A DNA stretch of 64,000 bases, taken from the NCBI RefSeq assembly GCF_001050275.1, contig NZ_BBYA01000008.1, positions 558,001-622,000 of the forward strand. The letters are read 5' to 3'. Source of the stretch: Leptolinea tardivitalis (GTDB lineage: Bacteria > Chloroflexota > Anaerolineae > Anaerolineales > Anaerolineaceae). Of this stretch, positions 8,129 through 15,151 are shown piece after piece. The first letter of the stretch is position 1. Every line of letters starts with the position of its first letter. The notes beneath the pieces are model-generated. The model did no database searches and was not told the origin of the DNA. It saw nothing but the letters and a program-made list of their open reading frames with translations. The position numbers and the translations under genes were made by a program.

Positions 8129-9937
8129 TTATTTTTTAGGGCGGTTGGTTAGTGTATACATTGTTCCACTGGTATTTGCCTCAGCGACCATGCCGTCTTT
8201 AGTCATTTCACCTAGATACGGCTGATTTCCAGCATGGGCCTTCCATCCGCTTAATACAAATGGCATAGGGCTATCGGCCAATATCCACTCGCCATTATAT
8301 TTTCTGGCAATATGGACATGTGTACCGGTTGCCTGGCCGCCTTCACAGGATGGATGGCCTATGCGATCATCTTGATTTAACCAGGTACCCACAGGAACCC
8401 GGTCTTTCGTGGCGATGTGGAGATAAAGAATAGCCCAACCAGTCTGTTCAAAACCATCACCATCTAAATCTTCTATTACCACACCATTGGCAGAGCGTAC
8501 TACCAGACCGGGGGCAGATGCAGTGACCCATTCAATTGACTCTGCACAACCGTGGAAGTTGCTGGGAGGGGCAAAATCAAGGGCAGCCAGTGCACCATCA
8601 GGTCCCCAGGCGGAATGCGGTCCGCCGCTAAAACTCCAACTTTGACCAGGTTTAAAAGGCAGTTCAAGCACGGGTTGTTTCAGGTCTGTTGGATAAAGTG
8701 GTTCGTATTTTTGGGCGCGCAGCCAGGGATTCCCAAACATGCGTTCATGCAGTTCAGACAGGTTTCCAGGAGAATAAAGAGATGCTCCCCACTCGTCTTG
8801 ATTGGCTATCTGGGAGAACAAATATTGGACAGCTACAGTTCCAGCGTTCAACTCTGGCGCCAGTCTCATGTTGGATCCATCGGGGAATTTCAAGTTGGTG
8901 ATCAAACCAGCCCTCCACCCATAATATCCGATAGAAAATTGTTGCACAGCCCAGCTCAGTTGATGATACAGGTGCTGATACATCATTGGTTTTAGTGTAA
9001 TCGGATATTCCTGTTCCAATGTGGAGGGATTTTTATTGGTTACCCAATGGCTGCGGTATTCCAATAGACTTAATAAAATTCTCGGGTTAATGGAATTTTC
9101 AATAGCCACACGTTGGATAACCTGGGCACCAGTATGCCAGCCGCTGGAAAGATATTCTTTATACGTGCTTAAGTACCCGCCATTTTGATTTACAAAATCT
9201 TCAATATTTAAATCAAGGGCGGAAGGTGAATAAACTACTTCACTATCGGGCATTAATATTCCACCCGGGCCTGTTTTATCCAATTGTTTGGGGATCACCA
9301 ATAATTGGTTTGGATTTAATAGATCTTTTTCAGGAATGTCTTGTGGAGATGTGATACTGTCTGCTGTAACACCAAACCGGACAGCCAATGCCGGAAGGGT
9401 ATCTCCTGCCTGAGAATAATACAGGATCATTTTCTGATTCTTATTATCGAAAGATCCCATAGGGGGGATTGTTGGAGAAATCAGAGGTGTTCGTGTAACA
9501 GAAGGGAATGCTGATGTTGGGGCTGTTGTTGAGGCGGGTGGAAAAGGCGTAGCTGTTGTAAGTTCTGTGGGAATTTCACTTGGGATGTTGGTATGAGTGG
9601 GTGCAATTGACTGAGTGTCTGCCGGTATTTCCGGTTTCTGAGTATGAACGGGAATTTCCTCCAGTGTTTTTGAAGGCAACGAAACCAGAGGTGTTGGCGT
9701 AGATTTATGCGAAGGAGAATGAAGGCCATCCGCTCCCGTTGTTTTTCCGGGGTTTCCCTGTACTTGAGCTGATCGCGTGCTGGCGAAAATATTTGTCTGT
9801 GCTGTAGCTGTTAAATCTACAGGACTTGAATAGGCTGGGGCACATGCGGAAAGGATTAGACACAGGGAAACAACCAGTGCAGCGAATCGATTACCTCTTG
9901 ATCTGGTTCTCTGCCTGGCGTCCGTTAATGGCTTCAA
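8129..9937 (-). CDS. LysM/M23A-type metallopeptidase lipoprotein (copy 2)
   Basis: This protein has the same architecture as its two neighbours, with a longer Ser/Thr/Pro-rich linker of roughly 110 residues before the LysM domain. The lipobox is LSAC. The open frame extends upstream to an ATG at 10048, but that would overlap the preceding gene by 158 bp and put about 70 residues before the lipid cysteine. I prefer the TTG at 9937, which gives a 602-residue protein with a basic n-region and lipid C32. The peptidase keeps GGPHSAWG, ALDFAPP, CEGG and TGTHVH, so the zinc site looks intact. Start confidence is moderate; family confidence is high. Confidence 0.8.
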   Translation of the reverse strand: MKPLTDARQRTRSRGNRFAALVVSLCLILSACAPAYSSPVDLTATAQTNIFASTRSAQVQGNPGKTTGADGLHSPSHKSTPTPLVSLPSKTLEEIPVHTQKPEIPADTQSIAPTHTNIPSEIPTELTTATPFPPASTTAPTSAFPSVTRTPLISPTIPPMGSFDNKNQKMILYYSQAGDTLPALAVRFGVTADSITSPQDIPEKDLLNPNQLLVIPKQLDKTGPGGILMPDSEVVYSPSALDLNIEDFVNQNGGYLSTYKEYLSSGWHTGAQVIQRVAIENSINPRILLSLLEYRSHWVTNKNPSTLEQEYPITLKPMMYQHLYHQLSWAVQQFSIGYYGWRAGLITNLKFPDGSNMRLAPELNAGTVAVQYLFSQIANQDEWGASLYSPGNLSELHERMFGNPWLRAQKYEPLYPTDLKQPVLELPFKPGQSWSFSGGPHSAWGPDGALAALDFAPPSNFHGCAESIEWVTASAPGLVVRSANGVVIEDLDGDGFEQTGWAILYLHIATKDRVPVGTWLNQDDRIGHPSCEGGQATGTHVHIARKYNGEWILADSPMPFVLSGWKAHAGNQPYLGEMTKDGMVAEANTSGTMYTLTNRPKK

Positions 9938-11405
9938 TACTCTTATTGTCACGGGTAAGTTCACCGTCGTATTCCGTTCCCTGGCCTGAAGATTTCCAGC
10001 CATCCAAGTTGAAGGGAATTGTCCCATCCGCTGCAATCCACGTGCCATTATACCTTCTGGCGAAATGTAAATGTGTTCCAGTAGAAACGCCGCCCTCGCA
10101 GGATGGATGCCCTATGTGATCTCCTGCTTTTACTACAGTGCCTCGCTTTACACGGTCACGAGATTCAATATGCATGTAAAGAAGTGACCAACCAGTCTGT
10201 TCTTTTCCATCATTATCCAGATCTTCTATAACAGCACCGTTATCTGCGCGGATAATGGTGCCGTCGGCGGCAGCAACCACCCAATCGTCAGATGAGTTGC
10301 AGCCCAGCATATCACCCGGTGGGGCAAAGTCCAAAGCTCCCCAGGCGGCACCATCGCCCCAGGCAGCATGCGGCCCTCCAGTAAAAGACCATTCGACATC
10401 TGGTTCAAACGGAAGTTGAAGTTTAGGTTGTCGCAATCCCCTGGGAAGAAGCGGCTCCATTCCAAGATCAAATGGATATTGAAAAATGAACTGGTATTGG
10501 GCAATCAGTCCATGCGCTGTGATGGCATTTTCCCAGGCCGGGTTGGCCAGCATTTTACTGAAGAAATATTGAACTCCAGCAGTGCCGGCATTTATGGTTG
10601 GGTTTGGAGTAATCACACTCCCATCTGCAAGAATGAAGTTGGAAAGGGCATTCGCCTGCCACAGATAAAAACCCTTGTTCAAGTTATTTGCCGCAAAACT
10701 CAATTGCCGGTATAGACCTTTATAATTGTCATCTTCAAAGCCTAATGGGAAAGTAACTTGATCTGCTGCCGGACGCGGATTGGTAATCCAACCGCTCATG
10801 TATTCCATTAAACACAGAAGAAGCCTGGGATTGACAGAGTATTCTCTGGCAATTTTGTTAACAATTTCTACCCCTGCTAACTGAACACCATCTACTTCTT
10901 CGGAATAATTTGTCAGGTAACCCTGCCGGCCTTCCATGAAAGTAGCCACACTGAAATCAACTACGGTTGGACCGTAGACCAGTTCAGAATCAGGAATAAT
11001 CTTAAATCCTGGCGCCTGTCCAACAGGTTTGGCCGGTGGAATATCAATTTCCTGACCTATACTCAGCATATTTTCATCGAGAATATCATTTTCTTCGATC
11101 AGGTCTTCAAGGGAAACGCCATGATCACGGGCGATTTTTCCGTAGGTATCATTTGCCTGGGCATAATACTTGACAGGATCTGAACGAAGAGTCGGTAATG
11201 TATGCGGAGCATCGGGCGTAGGGGTAGGAGCAGGTTCACCGGGCTTTCGAACAGGATTACGAGCGGCCTGCGTCGCCAGGACTGATACGGTGGCCTGGAT
11301 CTTTTCATCATCCGTCATTTCTGGAAGGATCGCATTTCGAACGCAGGCTAATGATGCTCCTGCCAGGATCATTATTGATACAGCAATACGTTGACTATGA
11401 CGCAT
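9891..11405 (-). CDS. LysM/M23A-type metallopeptidase lipoprotein (copy 1)
   Basis: The signal peptide ends in GASLAC (lipid C21). A TPTPTP linker is followed by a LysM domain (about 78-125), the shared middle region with the helix NPRLLLCLMEYMSGW, and the M23 domain. Zinc-site motifs are GGPHAAWG, GALDFAPP, CEGG and TGTHLHF. The protein is 504 residues long. It begins 4 bp after the HIT gene, and its end overlaps the next paralogue by about 47 bp. The motif pattern points to an active wall endopeptidase anchored in the membrane. Confidence 0.85.
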   Translation of the reverse strand: MRHSQRIAVSIMILAGASLACVRNAILPEMTDDEKIQATVSVLATQAARNPVRKPGEPAPTPTPDAPHTLPTLRSDPVKYYAQANDTYGKIARDHGVSLEDLIEENDILDENMLSIGQEIDIPPAKPVGQAPGFKIIPDSELVYGPTVVDFSVATFMEGRQGYLTNYSEEVDGVQLAGVEIVNKIAREYSVNPRLLLCLMEYMSGWITNPRPAADQVTFPLGFEDDNYKGLYRQLSFAANNLNKGFYLWQANALSNFILADGSVITPNPTINAGTAGVQYFFSKMLANPAWENAITAHGLIAQYQFIFQYPFDLGMEPLLPRGLRQPKLQLPFEPDVEWSFTGGPHAAWGDGAAWGALDFAPPGDMLGCNSSDDWVVAAADGTIIRADNGAVIEDLDNDGKEQTGWSLLYMHIESRDRVKRGTVVKAGDHIGHPSCEGGVSTGTHLHFARRYNGTWIAADGTIPFNLDGWKSSGQGTEYDGELTRDNKSIEAINGRQAENQIKR

Positions 11406-11409
11406 GAGC

Positions 11410-11757
11410 TCATCCTCCCATCAGGGGCATGGCTTTACCTCCCAGCAGGTGAACATGCAGATGGTGAACCGATTGCCCGGCATTCGGACCGGTATTAATC
11501 ACCAACCGGTAACCATCTTCAGATAATCCTTTGTCATAGGCTAACTGACGGGCGGTTAATATCAAGCGGCTGATTGTCAGTTGATATTCATCTGACAATG
11601 AATTGATTGAATCTAAGTGTTTATTTGGAATAACCAAAATGTGAACCGGAGCTTTTGGGAATCTGTCATTAAAGGCAGTGACCAAATCATCCTGATAAAG
11701 AAGTTCTGTCGGTTGACGTCCTGCAATGATTTCACAAAAGATGCATGGTGAGGTCAT
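11410..11757 (-). CDS. HIT family nucleotide hydrolase
   Basis: HIT proteins of this size hydrolyse adenosine phosphoramidates or related nucleotides. The 115-residue protein ends with the HIT triad H99-L-H101-V-H103-LL near the C-terminus and has a C5-x2-C8 pair that, with downstream histidines, often binds zinc in the HinT/PKCI branch. The C-terminus is short after the triad, ending in KAMPLMGG. It lies 18 bp after the deacetylase-like gene and 4 bp before the LysM set, so it is probably co-transcribed although its function seems unrelated to wall turnover. Confidence 0.92.
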   Translation of the reverse strand: MTSPCIFCEIIAGRQPTELLYQDDLVTAFNDRFPKAPVHILVIPNKHLDSINSLSDEYQLTISRLILTARQLAYDKGLSEDGYRLVINTGPNAGQSVHHLHVHLLGGKAMPLMGG

Positions 11758-11775
11758 ATTCGCCTGAATTTTCGA

Positions 11776-12981
11776 TTATTGAGCGGCCAATGTAGGTATT
11801 TCACCTGTTTTTGCTTTACACACAATATCGTAATAGGCCAATTCACTTGCTTTGGATTGTTCAGCCGCCGCTGCTGCTTCTTTTCCGGTAAGACGAACTT
11901 CATCCAAACGGTAATAGGCATCAGTATCCCAGAAACGGGGAAGGGTCATCATCGGATCACCCGCCGGTCCCTCAGGTGCATAACCGGGACGTTGAAGGTC
12001 AACTTCATCTGCCTGGGGAATCCAGTTATACATGACTGGACTACGAGGATTGGTAGTGAAACCTGCTTTATACCCAGCTTCACGGGCTATTTCTGCTCCA
12101 CGTTTGGAAAATCCACCTCCTGGCCAGATGTAGGCAATTGGAGTAACCCCAATATCGCGTTGCATGCTTTCTTTGGACCCTACAATCTCACTTTTAATAT
12201 ATTCATCGGTTGAATTATTACCTATAGGTATATTATGAACAACGCCATGCGCCTGATAGTCAACATAACCGGCAGCTACCAGATTGCGTTGATCCTGGAT
12301 TAAGTCCTGTGTATTGTCCTTAAAACTGATCCATGCATTGATTACCGGCCAACCCCATTTGTCGTAATAAGGTTTAAAGTTTTGATCAAAATATTGTGCA
12401 TAGTGTCGGTCGTCTACAATCAATAGAACGGAACGGTTTGGGATTTTTGCATTGTCGTACATGAAATCGACGAACTGTTTCATGTTAATTGCCTGAAATC
12501 CCAGTTCATTCAACGATTTCATCAATATTTTGAAATTTGTTGAGGTTATATCGTTTTCTTTAGCTGCCGTCTCTTGAGCAATGCCATGGAACATTATCGG
12601 CATCACAATAGTTCCTGGTGCACTTTTGTTTGGATCCCAACGATTTTTCAAATAGGTACAGGTATCACTAATATAAGTCCGTGGAATATCCACGGGTTTC
12701 AGGAATTGTGATCGATATACTTCAGGCAATGGGGGCGGTGTGATATTAGGATCAACAGTAGGGACGGGTGTTTCAGTTGGAGGAGCCGGAGTGGCTGTTG
12801 GAGCTGGAACACCATAGGTCGCCGTTAGAAGGGCATCTTGAAATTGTTTGGTGAGATCGATTTCAGGCTGAGCTGATACCGTGTTAAACGAACTGCCGCA
12901 AGCGGAAAGGAGCATCATTCCTGGAAGGACGAAACTCCAGATTATCCGATTGCGGCGATTAAAAGAATGTTGTGTGATCAT
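11776..12981 (-). CDS. Polysaccharide-deacetylase-like lipoprotein
   Basis: A lipoprotein signal (lipid C28 in LLSACGSS) is followed by a Thr/Pro-rich linker and a NodB-like domain. The segment LLIVDDRHYAQYF resembles motif 1 and AHGVVHN resembles the H-x3-H zinc motif, so de-N-acetylation of a surface glycan is plausible. Motif 1 is usually TFDD; the V-DD form makes this a divergent member. Position ahead of three wall peptidases supports a cell-wall role. The start codon lies inside a 13-bp inverted repeat that could affect translation. Confidence 0.75.
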   Translation of the reverse strand: MITQHSFNRRNRIIWSFVLPGMMLLSACGSSFNTVSAQPEIDLTKQFQDALLTATYGVPAPTATPAPPTETPVPTVDPNITPPPLPEVYRSQFLKPVDIPRTYISDTCTYLKNRWDPNKSAPGTIVMPIMFHGIAQETAAKENDITSTNFKILMKSLNELGFQAINMKQFVDFMYDNAKIPNRSVLLIVDDRHYAQYFDQNFKPYYDKWGWPVINAWISFKDNTQDLIQDQRNLVAAGYVDYQAHGVVHNIPIGNNSTDEYIKSEIVGSKESMQRDIGVTPIAYIWPGGGFSKRGAEIAREAGYKAGFTTNPRSPVMYNWIPQADEVDLQRPGYAPEGPAGDPMMTLPRFWDTDAYYRLDEVRLTGKEAAAAAEQSKASELAYYDIVCKAKTGEIPTLAAQ

Positions 12982-13016
12982 ATGCTAAATTCTACCAGCA
13001 AGTATGATCACACAAA
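12969..13016. promoter_or_regulatory. Inverted repeat burying a start codon
   Basis: Positions 12970-12982 and 13003-13015 pair as 13 bp (TTGTGTGATCATA and its complement) around a 20-nt loop. The left arm holds the ATG (12981-12979) of the deacetylase-like gene. As RNA, the hairpin could hide the start codon; as DNA, it could be a dimeric operator. Both roles are inference. Confidence 0.5.
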
Positions 13017-13033
13017 CATGGAATTATGAGAAT

Positions 13034-14128
13034 CTACGCCTGTTCAGTCTGCTCACCGCGGATGAAAGCTTCTACCATTTCGCGGCAAACACTGTCGCGA
13101 AATTGTTTCGGAGGAGTCTTCATGAAATAGGAAGAAGGTCCAATTACCGGGCCAGACATACCGCGGTCAAGGGCGATCTTGGCGCAGCGAACAGCATCGA
13201 TGACGACACCGGCAGAGTTCGGAGAATCCCAGACTTCCAGTTTGGTTTCCAGATTCAAGGGAACTTCACCAAAAGTGGTACCTTCCATGCGGATATAGCA
13301 CCACTTGCGGTCTGTCAGCCAGGGGACATAATCACTCGGACCTACATGGATGGCATCCGCAGGAAGCGGGGAGGGCAGCTGGCTTTGAACGGAACCGGTT
13401 TTGGAGATTTTCTTTGATTCAAGGCGTTCGCGTTCGAGCATGTTCATAAAATCGGTATTGCCACCGAAGTTGAGTTGGTATGTGCGTTCAAGTTTGACGC
13501 CGCGGTCAACAAACAGGCTGGTGAGGGTACGATGCACGATGGTGGCACCCACCTGACTCTTGATATCATCACCGATGATCGGAAGCCCGCGTTGTTTAAA
13601 CCGTTCACCCCAGTATTCAGAACTGGCTATGAATACGGGAATACAGTTGACCATTGCACAGCCGGCATCCAGGATCTGTTCGGCATACCATTTTGTGGCC
13701 ATTTCTGATCCGACGGGCAGATAACTAACAACAACATCCGTCTTGGTATCTTTCAGGATTTTGACAATATCCGCGGTGGGGCCAGGGGCTTTTGTCAAAA
13801 TTTGAGACAGATACTTGCCAAGTCCATCGTGGGTCATGCCGCGATACACGGGCACGTTCAAATTGGGGACATCAGAGAATTTGAACGTATTGTTGGGATA
13901 GGCAAAAATGGCTTCCGAGAGGTCTTTGCCTACTTTAGTATCGACTACATCAAAAGCAGCAGTGAATTCAATATCGCTGATATGGTAGCCGCCAAGATTG
14001 ACATGCATCAACCCTGGAACACGTTCGGTTTCTTTAACGTTGCGGTAGAACTGCACACCCTGTACAAAGGATGATGCGCAGTTACCGACACCAATGATGG
14101 CGACACGTACTTTTTTACTGGTTGTCAT
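13034..14128 (-). CDS. ino1: Inositol-3-phosphate synthase (actinobacterial type)
   Basis: The enzyme makes 1L-myo-inositol-1-phosphate from glucose-6-phosphate with NAD, the first step to inositol lipids and related solutes. The nucleotide-binding loop [18 protein letters not shown] opens the protein and [17 protein letters not shown] matches the active-site region of the short bacterial form. I choose ATG 14128 (364 aa) because AAGGAG lies 9 nt upstream; the earlier ATG at 14149 would place that ribosome site inside the coding region. It is divergent from a TetR gene and heads the minus-strand run toward the wall enzymes. Confidence 0.93.
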   Translation of the reverse strand: MTTSKKVRVAIIGVGNCASSFVQGVQFYRNVKETERVPGLMHVNLGGYHISDIEFTAAFDVVDTKVGKDLSEAIFAYPNNTFKFSDVPNLNVPVYRGMTHDGLGKYLSQILTKAPGPTADIVKILKDTKTDVVVSYLPVGSEMATKWYAEQILDAGCAMVNCIPVFIASSEYWGERFKQRGLPIIGDDIKSQVGATIVHRTLTSLFVDRGVKLERTYQLNFGGNTDFMNMLERERLESKKISKTGSVQSQLPSPLPADAIHVGPSDYVPWLTDRKWCYIRMEGTTFGEVPLNLETKLEVWDSPNSAGVVIDAVRCAKIALDRGMSGPVIGPSSYFMKTPPKQFRDSVCREMVEAFIRGEQTEQA

Positions 14129-14226
14129 ACGATTAAGCTCCTTATTCATTTAGAAGTACCTGAAGATGTTGTGTCTTTAAAATTATAGTCTTCATAAGAA
14201 AATTACGTCAAAAAAAGAGCCATTTA

Positions 14227-14240
14227 ATCAAACAATTGAT
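14227..14240. promoter_or_regulatory. Operator-like inverted repeat (distal)
   Basis: ATCAA-ACAA-TTGAT is a 5-4-5 inverted repeat in the ino1/tetR divergent region. A closely related 14-bp element starts exactly 43 bp downstream, about four helical turns. Probable binding sites for the adjacent TetR protein, by analogy only. Confidence 0.5.
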
Positions 14241-14269
14241 AGAATAATATGGAATCTTGTTAAAAAACT

Positions 14270-14283
14270 ATCAAACATTTGAT
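14270..14283. promoter_or_regulatory. Operator-like perfect palindrome (proximal)
   Basis: ATCAAACATTTGAT is a perfect 6-2-6 inverted repeat immediately upstream of the tetR ATG at 14288. It resembles the element at 14227-14240. Its placement suggests autorepression and possibly control of the divergent ino1 gene. Confidence 0.55.
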
Positions 14284-14287
14284 TGAC

Positions 14288-14872
14288 ATGGAAATTATTA
14301 TGGAAATTGATAAACAGAATACTGATTTAAAAAAATTAGCTTTGATCAAAGCAGCGTGTAATCTCATTGCCATAAAAGGGTTTGAAGGCTTGCGAATTCG
14401 AGAAATTGCTGCCAATGTGGGAATAAATGCGGCTACGTTGTACTACTACTATCCAACAAAAGAAGCATTAATCGACGACTTGGTTTCGTATGTTTTTAAT
14501 CAAATGAGAATTTTTGAAGAAGAAGCACCAGGTACACCCAGAGAACAACTGCATGCGCACCTTACTCGTTTATATCGAAAAATGTTAGATGAACCTGGAA
14601 TCTTTGCTGTTTTTATTGAAATTCAATTACGTATGGAAAGAACTGACAATCATGAGACTTTCAAAAGTTTCACGAATGCCTGGCATGTTAAACTGGAAAA
14701 ACTGATTCAAACGGGAATCAAGCAGGGTTATTGGCCTAATTATCTGGAGGCGGATCATGCCGCGAACACCATAATCATGCTCATGCAGGGAGCGTTTCTG
14801 ACGGTTTCATCCAATCCTCGAAGGGTTGAAAATTCGATTGCCCAACTTGAACGTTGGCTGATTGGACGATAA
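14288..14872 (+). CDS. TetR/AcrR family transcriptional regulator
   Basis: The N-terminal helix-turn-helix is clear: IREIAANVGINAATLYYYY followed by PTKEALIDDL (about residues 35-65). The C-terminal ligand domain is unassigned. The first plausible ATG is 14288 (194 aa); a TTG at 14279 lies inside the palindrome and is less likely. The gene is divergent from ino1 and followed, after a 279-bp gap, by hppA. Neither neighbour identifies the inducer. Probably a repressor that binds the twin palindromes in front of it. Confidence 0.88.
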   Translation: MEIIMEIDKQNTDLKKLALIKAACNLIAIKGFEGLRIREIAANVGINAATLYYYYPTKEALIDDLVSYVFNQMRIFEEEAPGTPREQLHAHLTRLYRKMLDEPGIFAVFIEIQLRMERTDNHETFKSFTNAWHVKLEKLIQTGIKQGYWPNYLEADHAANTIIMLMQGAFLTVSSNPRRVENSIAQLERWLIGR

Positions 14873-14901
14873 TTACTGAAAACCTCTCCTTTTTTAAAAA
14901 G

Positions 14902-14915
14902 TTATAGAACTATAA
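14902..14915. repeat. Short perfect palindrome downstream of tetR
   Basis: TTATAGAACTATAA is a perfect 6-2-6 palindrome in the AT-rich gap 14873-15151. It is about 235 bp before hppA and could be an operator, though AT-rich DNA makes chance palindromes common. Confidence 0.3.
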
Positions 14916-15037
14916 ATACTTCTTTTAAAACTATCGTCTAATAGGGAAAAGGAAAATTATTCAACCCGTCTGAAAAGCACTTGAAAAAAACAAAATGGAT
15001 AAGTAATTCAAAGATTTCGAACAAAAAATAACAATAT

Positions 15038-15067
15038 TGACTAAATATAAAACATTAAGTTATAATT
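15038..15067 (+). promoter_or_regulatory. Sigma-70-type promoter for hppA
   Basis: TTGACT at 15038-15043 and TATAAT at 15062-15067 are separated by 18 bp, about 85 bp upstream of the hppA ATG. This is the best promoter match in the surrounding gap. Confidence 0.6.
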
Positions 15068-15151
15068 AAAAAATGCGCAATTTTTTCTGTCTTCGATGGA
15101 ATACTGCGTTTTATCAAAGCTCATTTTTAATCCCAATTGCTGGAGGATTTT

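Noticed and set aside
6640-10048. Frameshifted single gene instead of separate LysM/M23 genes
   Set aside because: Each copy has its own lipobox, linker, LysM and complete zinc site, so they are true paralogues.
11779-12213. 144-codon plus-strand frame
   Set aside because: It is antisense to the deacetylase-like lipoprotein, which has a signal peptide and linker typical of a real gene.
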